A stretch of DNA of 64,000 nucleotides from Micromonospora sp. LH3U1 (GCF_028475105.1 NZ_CP116936.1:1550001-1614000); one strand, 5' to 3'; counted from the first letter of the stretch, positions 27,764 to 39,040 are shown. Numbers and translations: made by a program. Notes: generated by a model from the letters alone, not told the origin.

Positions 27764-28693
27764 ATGCAGCGGTGGCGGGGGTACGACGCGGCGCCCGGTG
27801 GGTGGGGACGCTCGGTCGTCACCATCGGCGTCTTCGACGGCGTGCACAGGGGGCACCAGGCGACCATCGGGCACACCGTGGCCCGAGCCCGGGAGTTGGG
27901 CGTGCAGTCAGTGGTGGTCACCTTCGACCCGCACCCGGCCGAGGTGGTCCGCCCCGGTTCGCATCCGGCGGTGCTCACCGAGCCGGCCCGTAAGGCGGAG
28001 CTGATCGAGGAACTCGGCGTGGACGTGCTCTGCGTGGTGCCCTTCACCCCGGAGTTCTCCCGGCTGACGGCCGAGCAGTTCGTGCACGACGTGCTGGTCG
28101 AGCACCTGCATGCGGCGTTGGTGGTGGTCGGCCGCAACTTCCGCTTCGGGCACCGGGCGGCCGGCGACGTGGCGCTGTTGGAGCGGCTGGGTCAGACCTT
28201 CGGCTTCGGCGTGGAGGGCGGCCCGCTGGTCGCCGAGGACGGCACCGTCTTCTCCTCCACGTACATCCGCTCCTGCGTCGACGCGGGAGACGTGGGCGCG
28301 GCGGCCGCCGCGCTGGGTCGCCCGCACCGGCTGGAGGGCGTGGTGGTCCGCGGTGACCAGCGGGGGCGGGAACTCGGCTTCCCCACCGCCAACCTGCTCT
28401 GCCACCGGTACGCGGCGGTGCCCGCCGACGGGGTGTACGCGGCCCGGCTGATCCGCCGAGGGCAGCGTGAACTGCTGATGGCGGCGGTGTCGGTGGGCAC
28501 CAACCCGACCTTCTCCGGCCGGGAGCGGCGGGTGGAGGCGTACGCGCTGGACTTCTCCGGCGACCTGTACGGCGAGCGCCTGGCCCTCGACTTCGTGGCG
28601 CACCTGCGCGGTCAGATCCGGTACGACTCGATCGAGCCGCTGATCGCCCAGATGGAACAGGACGTGACGCGCACCAGGCGCGCTCTGGCCTGA
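27764..28693 (+). CDS. ribF: Bifunctional riboflavin kinase/FAD synthetase
   Basis: 309 residues; ATG preceded by GGGAGGAA. The N-terminal FAD synthetase half shows VTIGVFDGVHRGHQ (HxGH nucleotidyl-transfer motif) and SSTYIRSCVDAGD. The C-terminal kinase half has GRELGFPTANL (PTAN motif), PADGVYAARL and GTNPTFSG. It converts riboflavin to FMN and FAD. It follows truB as in many actinobacteria; the 138-bp gap between them shows no FMN riboswitch. Confidence 0.95.
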   Translation: MQRWRGYDAAPGGWGRSVVTIGVFDGVHRGHQATIGHTVARARELGVQSVVVTFDPHPAEVVRPGSHPAVLTEPARKAELIEELGVDVLCVVPFTPEFSRLTAEQFVHDVLVEHLHAALVVVGRNFRFGHRAAGDVALLERLGQTFGFGVEGGPLVAEDGTVFSSTYIRSCVDAGDVGAAAAALGRPHRLEGVVVRGDQRGRELGFPTANLLCHRYAAVPADGVYAARLIRRGQRELLMAAVSVGTNPTFSGRERRVEAYALDFSGDLYGERLALDFVAHLRGQIRYDSIEPLIAQMEQDVTRTRRALA

Positions 28694-28828
28694 TCATCGT
28701 GGGTGACCTGGCCGCCATCGAGGCCCTTCGCCGGGTGTTACCGGCGAGTGCTGGTAGTCTTGCCGGGACGTCGGGTGACCGGCGTGGGGCCTCGCGTGCC
28801 TGCTCGACGCCGCGGGTGCGAGGTACCG

Positions 28829-28857
28829 GTCCGTTCCCGGTCCACGGGACGACGGAC
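28829..28857 (+). promoter_or_regulatory. Nested hairpin in the rpsO leader
   Basis: GTCCGT pairs with ACGGAC and inside it TCCCG pairs with CGGGA around a five-base loop, with a two-base bulge. It lies 35-63 bases upstream of the rpsO start. A TAGTCT hexamer at 28756-28761 could be the promoter. S15 represses its own mRNA through leader structures in several phyla, so this is a candidate, not a proven site. Confidence 0.4.
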
Positions 28858-28891
28858 ACCTACTTGATCAACCCATCGAAACAGGGAGAAC

Positions 28892-29161
28892 ATGGCGCTC
28901 GACCAGGAAGCCAAGGCCAGCATCCGCGCGGAGTACGCAACCGCCGAGGGCGACACCGGTTCGCCGGAGGTTCAGGTCGCGGTCCTCACCAAGCGGATCG
29001 CCGAGCTGACCGAGCACCTGAAGGTGCACAAGCACGACCACCACAGCCGCCGTGGGCTGCTGCTGCTGGTCGGCCGGCGCCGTCGGTTGCTCAACTACGT
29101 CCAGAAGAAGGACATTGCGCGCTACCGGTCGCTCATCGAGCGGCTCGGCCTGCGCCGGTGA
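28892..29161 (+). CDS. rpsO: 30S ribosomal protein S15
   Basis: 89 residues, the standard length. Recognised by [18 protein letters not shown] [35 protein letters not shown] and the C-terminal [18 protein letters not shown]. It binds 16S rRNA early in 30S assembly. The ribosome-binding site AGGGAGAA is close to the ATG. The rpsO-pnp order is the classic one. A terminator-like hairpin follows at once. Confidence 0.97.
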   Translation: MALDQEAKASIRAEYATAEGDTGSPEVQVAVLTKRIAELTEHLKVHKHDHHSRRGLLLLVGRRRRLLNYVQKKDIARYRSLIERLGLRR

Positions 29162-29165
29162 CGTG

Positions 29166-29197
29166 ACGGGGGAGTGGCCGACCGGCTGCTCCCCCGT
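29166..29197 (+). terminator. Hairpin after rpsO
   Basis: ACGGGGGAG (29166-29174) pairs with CTCCCCCGT (29189-29197), with a smaller inner stem in the 14-base loop. No T-run follows, as is normal in GC-rich actinobacteria. It could serve as a terminator or processing site between rpsO and pnp. Confidence 0.65.
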
Positions 29198-29243
29198 ACG
29201 GCGTCCCACTTGAAGAAACACGGGCCGCGCGACCACCCGAGAG

Positions 29244-29311
29244 GGAGCCGGTCAGCGTACCGGTCTCCGGTAGTGGCCCCCGGGAACCCGGCATCACGCC
29301 GGCCACCCGGG
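29244..29311 (+). promoter_or_regulatory. Two hairpins in the pnp leader
   Basis: First, GGAG-CCGGT pairs with ACCGG-CTCC (29244-29268, one bulged T). Second, CCCGGG at 29279 pairs with CCCGGG at 29306, with an inner CCGGC/GCCGG stem and five-base loop. The second is a symmetric 11-bp element 77 bases upstream of the pnp ATG. In other bacteria PNPase controls its own mRNA through leader stems; these are candidates. Confidence 0.45.
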
Positions 29312-29387
29312 CGCTTCGATCGAAGACCGGCCGGCTGAGCAGCTCCCCGATGTCGTGGGCCCACGACGCGAAGGAGCACGACAGCAC

Positions 29388-31781
29388 ATGACCGAGACCA
29401 AACTCGGCACCGAATCCCGCACCGCCGTGATCGACAACGGGTCCTTCGGCACCCGCGAGATCACCTTCTCCACCGGCCGGCTGGCTCGCCAGGCCGCCGG
29501 TTCCGTCATCGCCCAGCTGGGCGAGACGGTCGTTCTCTCCGCCACGACCGCCGGTAAGCACCCGAAGGAGCAGTTCGACTTCTTCCCGCTGACCGTCGAT
29601 GTCGAGGAGCGGATGTACGCCGCGGGCCGCATTCCCGGCTCGTTCTTCCGCCGTGAGGGTCGGCCCAGCGAGGACGCGATCCTCACCTGCCGGCTGATCG
29701 ACCGGCCGCTGCGCCCGTCCTTCGTCAAGGGCCTGCGCAACGAGGTCCAGGTCGTCGAGACCATCCTCGCGCTCGACCCGCAGCACCCGTACGACGTCGT
29801 GGCGATCAACGCCGCCTCGATGTCGACCAAGCTGTCCGGCCTGCCGTTCTCCGGCCCGATCGGTGCGACCCGGGTCGCCCACATCGACGGCCAGTGGGTC
29901 GCCTTCCCGACCCTGGAGGAGCTGGCCCGCGCCACCTTCGACATGGTCGTGGCCGGTCGCACGCTCGAGGACGGCGACGTCGCGATCATGATGGTCGAGG
30001 CTGAGGCCACGCCGAACGCCGTCGCCCTGATCTCGGCCGGGGCCACCGCCCCGACCGAGGAGATCGTGGCCAGCGGCCTGGAGGCCGCGAAGCCGGCGAT
30101 CCGTGAGCTGTGCCGCGCGCAGAGCGAGCTGGCCGAGGTCGCCGCCAAGCCGGTCACCGAGTTCCCGGTCTTCCTGGACTACCAGGACGACGTGTTCCAG
30201 GCTGTCGCCGACCTGGCCCGCAGCGAGGTGGCCGAGGCGATCACCATCGCCGGCAAGGCCGACCGCGAGGAAGCCCTGGACCGGGTCAAGGCCCGGGTCG
30301 CCGAGGAGCTGGGTGGTCGGTTCGAGGGTCGGGAGAAGGAGCTCAGCGCTGCCTTCCGGTCGCTGACCAAGTCCGAGGTGCGCAACCGCGTCCTGCGCGA
30401 GCAGGTCCGTATGGACGGGCGTGGCCCGCGTGACATCCGGGCACTGACCGCCGAGGTCGGCGTGCTGCCTCGGGTGCACGGTTCGGCGTTGTTCGAGCGG
30501 GGCGAGACCCAGATCCTGGGCGTCACCACGCTGAACATGCTCCGCATGGAGCAGATGGTGGACACGCTGTCCCCCGAGAACCGCAAGCGCTACATGCACA
30601 ACTACAACTTCCCGCCGTACTCGACCGGTGAGACCGGCCGGGTCGGCTCGCCGAAGCGTCGCGAGATCGGCCACGGTGCCCTCGCCGAGCGTGCGCTGAT
30701 CCCGGTGCTGCCGTCGCGTGAGGAGTTCCCGTACGCCATCCGGCAGGTGTCGGAGGCGCTCAGCTCCAACGGCTCCACCTCGATGGGTTCGGTCTGCGCG
30801 TCGACGCTGGGCCTGCTCTCCGCGGGTGTTCCGCTGAAGGCGCCGGTCGCCGGCATCGCGATGGGGCTCATCTCCGACGAGGTGGACGGCAAGACCCAGT
30901 ACGTGACGCTGACCGACATCCTCGGTGCCGAGGACGCGTTCGGTGACATGGACTTCAAGGTCGCCGGTACGCCGGACTTCGTCACCGCGCTCCAGCTCGA
31001 CACCAAGCTCAACGGCATCCCGTCGGACGTGCTGGCCGCCGCGCTGCAGCAGGCTAACGAGGCCCGGCAGGTCATCCTCGGGGTCATGAAGGCGGCGATC
31101 GAGGCTCCGGCCGAGATGTCCGACTACGCGCCGCGAGTCACCACCGTCAAGATCCCGGTGGACAAGATCGGCATGGTGATCGGCCCGAAGGGTCAGACCA
31201 TCAACGCGATCCAGGACGAGACCGGCGCCGAGATCTCCATCGAGGACGACGGCACGATCTACGTCGGTGCCACCAACGGCCCGTCGGCCCAGGCGGCCGT
31301 CGACCGGATCAACGGGATCGCCAACCCGACGCTGCCGAAGCAGGGCGAGCGGTTCCTCGGCACGGTGGTCAAGACCGCCGCGTTCGGCGCGTTCGTCTCG
31401 CTCCTGCCGGGCCGCGACGGCCTGCTGCACATCTCCAAGGTGGGCGACGGCAAGCGGGTCGAGCGCGTTGAGGACTTCCTCAACGTCGGCGACCGGGTCG
31501 AGGTCGAGATCGCGGACATCGACGCCCGCGGCAAGATCTACCTCGACAAGGTCCGCCCGGAGGGCACCGAGGCGCCGGCCGCAGGTGAGGCCGCCGCTGG
31601 CGACCGGCCGGCTGGTCGGGACCGGGGCGACCGGGCTCCGCGTGACCGCGGCGACCGTGAGCGCGGTGGCGACCGGGGCGGGCGTGGCCCGGAGCGCGGC
31701 GAGGGCGGCAACGGCAACGGCGGCGGCGAGGGTGGTGGCGAGGGCGGCGAGCGTCCGCGCCGCCGGACCCGGAACAGCTGA
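29388..31781 (+). CDS. pnp: Polyribonucleotide nucleotidyltransferase
   Basis: 797 residues. Two RNase-PH-like cores (about 15-160 and 350-570) are separated by an alpha domain, then KH ([20 protein letters not shown]) and S1 ([20 protein letters not shown]) domains. Motifs [20 protein letters not shown] and [13 protein letters not shown] mark the phosphate and catalytic sites. It degrades RNA 3'-5' and can add tails. The last 60 residues are an Arg/Gly/Asp-rich disordered tail (GDRDRG- and RGGDRGG-like repeats), longer than in enterobacteria. The ribosome-binding site AAGGAG is about 13 bases before the ATG. Confidence 0.96.
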   Translation: MTETKLGTESRTAVIDNGSFGTREITFSTGRLARQAAGSVIAQLGETVVLSATTAGKHPKEQFDFFPLTVDVEERMYAAGRIPGSFFRREGRPSEDAILTCRLIDRPLRPSFVKGLRNEVQVVETILALDPQHPYDVVAINAASMSTKLSGLPFSGPIGATRVAHIDGQWVAFPTLEELARATFDMVVAGRTLEDGDVAIMMVEAEATPNAVALISAGATAPTEEIVASGLEAAKPAIRELCRAQSELAEVAAKPVTEFPVFLDYQDDVFQAVADLARSEVAEAITIAGKADREEALDRVKARVAEELGGRFEGREKELSAAFRSLTKSEVRNRVLREQVRMDGRGPRDIRALTAEVGVLPRVHGSALFERGETQILGVTTLNMLRMEQMVDTLSPENRKRYMHNYNFPPYSTGETGRVGSPKRREIGHGALAERALIPVLPSREEFPYAIRQVSEALSSNGSTSMGSVCASTLGLLSAGVPLKAPVAGIAMGLISDEVDGKTQYVTLTDILGAEDAFGDMDFKVAGTPDFVTALQLDTKLNGIPSDVLAAALQQANEARQVILGVMKAAIEAPAEMSDYAPRVTTVKIPVDKIGMVIGPKGQTINAIQDETGAEISIEDDGTIYVGATNGPSAQAAVDRINGIANPTLPKQGERFLGTVVKTAAFGAFVSLLPGRDGLLHISKVGDGKRVERVEDFLNVGDRVEVEIADIDARGKIYLDKVRPEGTEAPAAGEAAAGDRPAGRDRGDRAPRDRGDRERGGDRGGRGPERGEGGNGNGGGEGGGEGGERPRRRTRNS

Positions 31782-31828
31782 TCGTCGTACATCGCATCAC
31801 CCACCCCTCGTCGAACCGGGAGCAGTAC

Positions 31829-34065
<2,237 letters not shown>

Positions 34066-34123
34066 CCGTGCCGAGCCGGCGGGCGGGCCGGAAACCCAGT
34101 CGCTCCCGGGGCCGGGCCGCTCT

Positions 34124-34129
34124 TAGGCT
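34124..34129 (+). promoter_or_regulatory. -10 box, leaderless type, GNAT gene
   Basis: TAGGCT ends six bases before the ATG at 34136, identical to the box before map. Confidence 0.55.
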
Positions 34130-34135
34130 GCCGCC

Positions 34136-34621
34136 ATGATCGATGGTGGACATCTGGACCGTCTCGGCCGGCCGGTCACCCTGCGCCCGGTCGACGACGA
34201 CAACTGGCGGGCGGTGGCCGATGTTGCCCCGCACGACGATCAGCGCCGGTTCGTGGCCGCGCTCGGCGCCCGCTACCTGCTGCTCAGCAGCCGCTCCGAG
34301 GTGTGGACCTCACTTGCCGTCTACGCGGACGAGACCGTCGTCGGCCACGTCATGTGGGGTGTGGACGACGACGGCTCGCACTGGATCGGCGGGATGCTGA
34401 TCGACGCCGCCGAGCAGAGCCGCGGCGTAGGTCGAGCCACGGTGCAGACCCTGGCCCCCTGGCTGGCGGCCCGAGAGGGCAACCCACCGGTCCGCCTCTC
34501 GTACCATCCGGACAACACCCAGGCCGCCGCCCTCTACACCTCCCTGGGCTTCCACCCAACGGGAGCGGTAGACGACGAAGAGCTGGTAGCCGAAGCCAAC
34601 GACGGCTCGGACACGGGCTGA
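34136..34621 (+). CDS. GNAT family N-acetyltransferase
   Basis: 161 residues. The acetyl-CoA binding motif A is IGGMLIDAAEQSRGVGRATV, with the Q/R-x-x-G-x-A pattern, followed by LSYHPDNTQAAALYTSLGF, the usual C-terminal strand and helix. The N terminus (VTLRPVDDDNWRAVADV) is like small-molecule acetyltransferases. The substrate is unknown. A strong hairpin follows the stop. Confidence 0.85.
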   Translation: MIDGGHLDRLGRPVTLRPVDDDNWRAVADVAPHDDQRRFVAALGARYLLLSSRSEVWTSLAVYADETVVGHVMWGVDDDGSHWIGGMLIDAAEQSRGVGRATVQTLAPWLAAREGNPPVRLSYHPDNTQAAALYTSLGFHPTGAVDDEELVAEANDGSDTG

Positions 34622-34626
34622 CCGAC

Positions 34627-34661
34627 CCGGTGTGGCGGCCCGGCAGAGGCCGCCACACCGG
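34627..34661. terminator. Bidirectional terminator between convergent GNAT genes
   Basis: CCGGTGTGGCGGCC (34627-34640) pairs perfectly with GGCCGCCACACCGG (34648-34661), 14 bp with a seven-base loop, midway between two convergent genes. Confidence 0.85.
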
Positions 34662-34666
34662 TCGCG

Positions 34667-35251
34667 TCACTCGTCCGCGGGCACCTTCTCCGCCGGAACG
34701 CCCACGTGCAGGCGTACCTGCGGAACCAGCATGTCGTCGACGTCCAGCGCGCGGGCCGCGCCGTCGAGCTCCCACCCGGTGCTGGTGAGGAACTTGCGGG
34801 TCGCCTCGTCACCCTCGAACGCCCAGGCCACCGCCCGACTCAGGCCGTCCTCCCGCCACAGGTCGACGGCCGCGGCGAGCAGCCGGCTGCCGTGCCCGCG
34901 ACGGCCCCAGCGCGGCTCCACCAGCAGGTCGGTCACCGCCGCCACATCCGCGCCGAGCGCGTCGGTCGGCTCACCCGGGGCCAACGCCTCGCCGTCGGCC
35001 GGGCCGGAGGCGGCGAACCCCACCAGATACGATTGCTCGGCCTGTTCGACGGCGACCAGCACCCGGTGCGCGCCCGAGGGCGGCTCCAGCACCGCGGCGC
35101 TCCACCGCCGGGCGAGGAACGCCTCGTCCAGGTTGTCGAGCACGTGCCGAGGAAGGATCCGGCGGTACGCGACCCGCCAGGTCGCGAGCTGGATGCGTGC
35201 GATCTCGCCGGCGTCCTCGGGACGCGCCGGGCGGACGTACCCGAGAGCCAT
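34667..35251 (-). CDS. GNAT family N-acetyltransferase
   Basis: 194 residues. YVRPARPEDAGEIARIQLATWRVAYRRIL is spread over the first two helices, and the acetyl-CoA motif is VTDLLVEPRWGRRGHGSRLL, with AFEGDEATRKFLTSTGWELDG at the C-terminal end. The substrate is unknown. TAGGCT eight bases upstream on the minus strand suggests a leaderless mRNA. The start region is divergent from the GT87 gene. Confidence 0.86.
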   Translation of the reverse strand: MALGYVRPARPEDAGEIARIQLATWRVAYRRILPRHVLDNLDEAFLARRWSAAVLEPPSGAHRVLVAVEQAEQSYLVGFAASGPADGEALAPGEPTDALGADVAAVTDLLVEPRWGRRGHGSRLLAAAVDLWREDGLSRAVAWAFEGDEATRKFLTSTGWELDGAARALDVDDMLVPQVRLHVGVPAEKVPADE

Positions 35252-35286
35252 GGGACGGAAGCCTACGCAGGGCGAGGGAGACGACG

Positions 35287-36561
35287 GTGGCGCAGGGTGC
35301 CAACAGGACGACCGTGCAGGTCGCCGGCGTGGTGGTGCTCGCCGCGGCGGTCACCGCGTTCCTCGCCGTCGCGGCCGTACGGCACGGCTTCTTCGACCTG
35401 AAGGTCTACTACGGCGCGTTGACCTGGTGGGTCCACGATGGCGGGGAGATCTACGACTACCTCAAGCCGGGCACCCAGTACGGCTTCACGTATCCGCCGT
35501 TCGCCGCGCTGGTGATGCTGCCGATGGCGTACCTGCCGTGGTCGGCCGCGATCGCGGTGAGCGTGCTCGCCAGCGTGGTCACCACCGCGGTGCTGATCTG
35601 GTGGCTGGTCGACCCGATCGCCCGCCGCGCCGGCTGGACCCCGTGGTTCGCCCTCGCCGTGGCGCTCTGCCTGGCCGCCGCGTTCGAGCCGATGCGGGAG
35701 ACAGTCAACTTCGGCCAGGTCAACACGCTGTTGCTCTTCCTGGTGGCGGTCGACCTGCTGCGGCTGCTGCCGGCCGGCAACCGGTGGGCCGGGGTGGGCA
35801 TCGGGCTCGCCACCGCGATCAAACTGACCCCGGGCGTCTTCATCGTCTACCTGTTGGTGACCGGGCGATGGCGGGCCGCGCTCACCGCCTGCGGCACGGC
35901 CGCCGGGGTGTCGCTGCTGGCCGGTGCGCTCTTCCCGGACGCGTCCCGGGAGTTCTGGACCGAGGCGCTGTGGAACACCGGCCGGGTGGGCGAGCTCGCC
36001 TTCGTCTCCAACCAGTCGCTGCGCGGGGTGGTCGCCCGGCTCGACCCCGAGCACCCGAGCACCGTGCTGTGGCTACTGCTGGTGCTCGGCACCCTGGCGC
36101 TCTGGGCCTGGCGGTCCCGGGCCGCCGTCGCAGCCGGTGACGAGGCCACCGGCCTGGCGCTGACCGGCGCGGTGATGTGCCTGGTCAGCCCGGTCACCTG
36201 GGTGCACCACCTGGTCTGGCTGCTGCCCGCGCTGATCCTGCTGGTCGACAACGCGATGGCCGCGCCGGCCGGCCGCCGACGGCGGGTCCTGCTGATCGCC
36301 GCGACCATCGGGTACGTGCTGCTGATCAGCCGGACGGTCTGGTTCTGGGAGAAGGACTTCAGCGGCGTCGACGGCTTCCTGGGCAGCAACGCCTACGTGT
36401 GGATCAGCCTGGCGCTGCTGGCCTTCCTGCCGATCCGCCGGTGGCTGACCCCGCACGGGTCAGCCGTCGAGGCGTCCGGCGTACCGCAGCTCGACCAGCC
36501 CGACCGGCGGGCCCCCGCCGGCGAGCGGCACCTGATAGGTCGACTGCTCACCGTCCGGTGA
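35287..36561 (+). CDS. Glycosyltransferase family 87 (DUF2029) membrane protein
   Basis: 424 residues with about ten membrane helices. FFDLKVYYGALTWW carries the conserved Asp near the first loop, and YGFTYPPFAALVMLPMAYL is the family's Y-x-Y-P-P-F segment. In mycobacteria GT87 enzymes are polyprenyl-phosphomannose-dependent alpha-mannosyltransferases acting on lipoglycans, so a similar role is likely. GTG 35287 is preferred, with GAGGGAG upstream. The last 102 bp overlap, tail to tail, the GNAT gene on the other strand; the C-terminal 34 residues there look unstructured. Confidence 0.85.
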   Translation: MAQGANRTTVQVAGVVVLAAAVTAFLAVAAVRHGFFDLKVYYGALTWWVHDGGEIYDYLKPGTQYGFTYPPFAALVMLPMAYLPWSAAIAVSVLASVVTTAVLIWWLVDPIARRAGWTPWFALAVALCLAAAFEPMRETVNFGQVNTLLLFLVAVDLLRLLPAGNRWAGVGIGLATAIKLTPGVFIVYLLVTGRWRAALTACGTAAGVSLLAGALFPDASREFWTEALWNTGRVGELAFVSNQSLRGVVARLDPEHPSTVLWLLLVLGTLALWAWRSRAAVAAGDEATGLALTGAVMCLVSPVTWVHHLVWLLPALILLVDNAMAAPAGRRRRVLLIAATIGYVLLISRTVWFWEKDFSGVDGFLGSNAYVWISLALLAFLPIRRWLTPHGSAVEASGVPQLDQPDRRAPAGERHLIGRLLTVR

Positions 36562-37011
36562 CAGCCCGGCCCGCTCGGAGAACCGGCGGGCCCGCCGGTT
36601 GTCCGCCAGCACCCACAGCCGGTAGTCGGTCCAGCCCCGCTCGCTGAGCCCGGCCCGGGCGGCGGCCATGAGCGCGGCGGCGGTCCCGTCACCCCAGCAC
36701 CCCGGCTCCACGTAGAGCGCCAACACCTCGCCGACCGTCGGGTCCAGGTCGTCCCGGTCCTGGTTGCGGCGGTACGGCCCGAAGGTGGTGAAGCCGACGA
36801 CCAGCCCGTCCACTTCGGCGAGCAGGGTGGTGAACGGGTGCTCCGGATCGGCGGTGCCGACGTCGCGGCGGCGCTGCGCCCAGGCCACCACGTTCAGCCG
36901 CTCCAGCACCTCGTCCGGCATGAAGCCGGCGTAGCCCGCCTGCCAGCCGTGCACGTGCACCCGGGCGACCGCCTCGGCGTCGTCCGGCTCCTCCCGACGG
37001 ATGGTCAGCAT
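36460..37011 (-). CDS. GNAT family N-acetyltransferase
   Basis: 183 residues. IRREEPDDAEAVARVHVHGW starts the fold; VGEVLALYVEPGCWGDGTAA is motif A, in which the usual R/Q-G-x-G is changed to WGDGTAAAL; and LWVLADNRRARRFSERAGL is motif B. The gene's 3' end overlaps the GT87 gene by 102 bp. Divergent from the YcaQ-like gene. The substrate is unknown. Confidence 0.85.
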   Translation of the reverse strand: MLTIRREEPDDAEAVARVHVHGWQAGYAGFMPDEVLERLNVVAWAQRRRDVGTADPEHPFTTLLAEVDGLVVGFTTFGPYRRNQDRDDLDPTVGEVLALYVEPGCWGDGTAAALMAAARAGLSERGWTDYRLWVLADNRRARRFSERAGLSPDGEQSTYQVPLAGGGPPVGLVELRYAGRLDG

Positions 37012-37076
37012 TGCACCGTTCTATGCCCCGTTGGTCGTCGCGTCCAGCTTCCCGCACCGGCGTCGTACCGATGAAT

Positions 37077-37082
37077 TAAGGT
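37077..37082 (+). promoter_or_regulatory. -10 box, leaderless type, YcaQ-like gene
   Basis: TAAGGT ends eight bases before the ATG at 37091 in an unusually AT-rich spot (GATGAATTAAGGT). Confidence 0.5.
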
Positions 37083-37090
37083 CGCCGACG

Positions 37091-38320
37091 ATGACCGCAC
37101 CGGAATCACTCTCGATCGCCCAGGCCCGGCGGGTGGCGCTCGCCGCCCAGGGCTTCGCCGACCCTACGCCGGCCGGCGTGCCCACCCGCCGCCATCTGCG
37201 CCGGGTGCTCGACCGGGTCGGGTTGATCCAGATGGACTCGGTCAACGTGCTGCAACGCGCGCACTACCTACCGCTCTACAGCCGGCTCGGGCCCTACCCG
37301 ACCACGCTGCTCGACCAGGCTGCCTACCGGCGCCCGCGTGAGCTGTTCGAATACTGGGGTCACGAGGCGTCGCTGGTCCCGGTCGAGCTGCACCCGATGC
37401 TGCGCTGGCGGATGGTCCGGGCCCACAGCGAGTCCTGGGGCGGCATGCGGCGGATCGCCCAGGAGCAGCCGGAGCTGGTCGCCTGGGTCCGCGACGAGGT
37501 GGCCGCCCGAGGTCCGCTGACCGCTGCGGAGATCGAGCACGACGCGCCCCGGGAAACCGGCAACTGGGGGTGGAACTGGTCGGCGGTCAAGCGGGCGTTG
37601 GAGTTCCTCTTCTGGGCTGGCGAGGTGGCCGCCGCGGAGCGCAGCACCTCCTTCGCCCGTCGCTACGACCTGCCCGAGCGGGTGCTGCCCGCGGCGGTGC
37701 TGGCCGCACCCACCCCGACCGACGCCGAGGCGTACCGCACGCTGGTCGCCCTTGCCGCACGGTCACTCGGGGTGGCGGCCGAGCCGGAGCTGCGCGACTA
37801 CTTCCGGCTGCCCCTGGCCGGTGCCCGGCAGGCCGTCGCGGAGCTGGCCGAGGCGGGTGAGCTGGTGCCGGTCACCGTGGCGGGCTGGCGTCAGCCGGCG
37901 TGGTTGCACGCGTCCGCCCGGCTGCCCCGGTGGATCCGGGGCAACACACTGGTCAGCCCCTTCGACCCGCTGGTCTGGGAACGTGCCCGGACCGAGCGGC
38001 TGTTCGACTTCAGCTACCGGATCGAGATCTACGTCCCGGCGCCGCAGCGGGTCTACGGCTACTACGTGCTGCCCTTTCTGCAGGGCGACCGGTTCACCGC
38101 CCGGGTCGACCTCAAGGCCGACCGCAAGGCCGGGGTGCTGCTGGTGCCGGCCGCCTGGGTCGAGCCCGGCGTCGACCCGGGGGAGACCGCTGTGGCGCTC
38201 GCCGCCGAGCTGTACCGGCTGGCCGGCTGGCTCGGCCTGGACGCGGTGGCACCGCCGATGGCCGGCGACCTGGCCGGTCCGCTCACCGCCGCGTTGGCCA
38301 GCGTGTCCGGTGTACCGTGA
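37091..38320 (+). CDS. Winged-helix DNA glycosylase-like protein (HTH_42; YcaQ/AlkX type)
   Basis: 409 residues. LDRVGLIQMDSVNVLQRAHY contains Q-M-D, the Q-x-D catalytic motif of YcaQ/AlkX glycosylases (AlkZ has Q-x-Q), which unhook alkylated bases and interstrand crosslinks. FEYWGHEASLVPVELHPMLRW and NTLVSPFDPLVWERARTERL are other family landmarks; three winged-helix units make up the fold. It may protect against DNA-alkylating antibiotics. The catalytic assignment is from motif recognition. The DUF2752 gene starts five bases after the stop. Confidence 0.87.
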   Translation: MTAPESLSIAQARRVALAAQGFADPTPAGVPTRRHLRRVLDRVGLIQMDSVNVLQRAHYLPLYSRLGPYPTTLLDQAAYRRPRELFEYWGHEASLVPVELHPMLRWRMVRAHSESWGGMRRIAQEQPELVAWVRDEVAARGPLTAAEIEHDAPRETGNWGWNWSAVKRALEFLFWAGEVAAAERSTSFARRYDLPERVLPAAVLAAPTPTDAEAYRTLVALAARSLGVAAEPELRDYFRLPLAGARQAVAELAEAGELVPVTVAGWRQPAWLHASARLPRWIRGNTLVSPFDPLVWERARTERLFDFSYRIEIYVPAPQRVYGYYVLPFLQGDRFTARVDLKADRKAGVLLVPAAWVEPGVDPGETAVALAAELYRLAGWLGLDAVAPPMAGDLAGPLTAALASVSGVP

Positions 38321-38324
38321 GCGC

Positions 38325-38897
38325 GTGACGAGCGCTCCCGGTCCGGTCGACCAGCCGCAGCCCGCCCCCGGGGCGGTCCACACGATGCCGGCCGACGCGG
38401 GTCCGGACGGCTGGCCGCCGCCCCCGCCGGGTGGATACCCAGCGCCGGAGCCGGACCGGCTCACCCGGTTCGTGCTGCGGCTCTACGAGCGTTCGCCGCG
38501 CTGGGCGGTGCCGCTGGCCGCGGTCGGCTGCGTCGCCGTCGGGATGGCCTACGCGCTGGTCAGCAATCCGACCCACGCCGACCCGGACGCCGCGCCCACC
38601 TGTCTGCTCAAGTTGACCACCGGGCTGGACTGCCCGGGCTGCGGCGGCACCCGCGCCCTCTGGTACGTGCTGCACGGCGACCTGCCGGCCGCCGCCCGGC
38701 ACCACTTCCTGTTCGTCTTCGCGCTGCCGTTCCTCGCGTACCTCTTCGTGGCCTGGGCGGGCAACCAGGCGTTCGGCTGGCGACTGCCCGAGCTGCGGAT
38801 CAGCTCGAAGGTCATCGGCGGTTTCCTGGCCGCGTGGCTGGCCTTCTCGGTGCTACGCAACCTGCCCTGGGCGCCGTTCACCTCGCTCTACGTCTGA
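38325..38897 (+). CDS. DUF2752 membrane protein
   Basis: 190 residues. A Pro-rich cytosolic N terminus (about 1-45) is followed by a membrane helix, then LLKLTTGLDCPGCGGTRALWY, the defining C-P-x-C-G motif of DUF2752, and two more helices. Function unknown; the paired cysteines suggest a metal or disulfide site. GTG 38325 is used; it follows the glycosylase gene closely, so co-transcription is likely. Confidence 0.85.
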   Translation: MTSAPGPVDQPQPAPGAVHTMPADAGPDGWPPPPPGGYPAPEPDRLTRFVLRLYERSPRWAVPLAAVGCVAVGMAYALVSNPTHADPDAAPTCLLKLTTGLDCPGCGGTRALWYVLHGDLPAAARHHFLFVFALPFLAYLFVAWAGNQAFGWRLPELRISSKVIGGFLAAWLAFSVLRNLPWAPFTSLYV

Positions 38898-38916
38898 CCC
38901 CCGCCCGACGCGGGGG
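38898..38916 (+). terminator. Hairpin after the DUF2752 gene
   Basis: CCCCCGC (38898-38904) pairs with GCGGGGG (38910-38916), seven base pairs with a five-base loop, starting right at the stop codon. Confidence 0.7.
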
Positions 38917-39027
38917 CTCGGCCGTAGCTGCCACCAAGGCCCAGGGACTCGTCGGTTCCGACCTGCCGCCCGAGTGATCGACATTGCACGGGGCGTGCCT
39001 GAGTTGGGTCGGAAGGTGCCGCGCCAC

Positions 39028-39033
39028 TACAGT
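39028..39033 (+). promoter_or_regulatory. -10 box of thyX, leaderless type
   Basis: TACAGT ends seven bases before the thyX ATG; no ribosome-binding site is seen. Confidence 0.55.
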
Positions 39034-39040
39034 CCCTGGA

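Noticed and set aside
28694..28891. tRNA or other structural RNA gene before rpsO
   Set aside because: No T-loop GGTTCGA-type segment or cloverleaf pairing was found; only leader hairpins are seen.
29133..31430. 765-codon open frame antisense to pnp
   Set aside because: It mirrors pnp in a GC-rich sequence, has low-complexity Arg/Gly/His-rich content and no recognisable motif; pnp explains the region.
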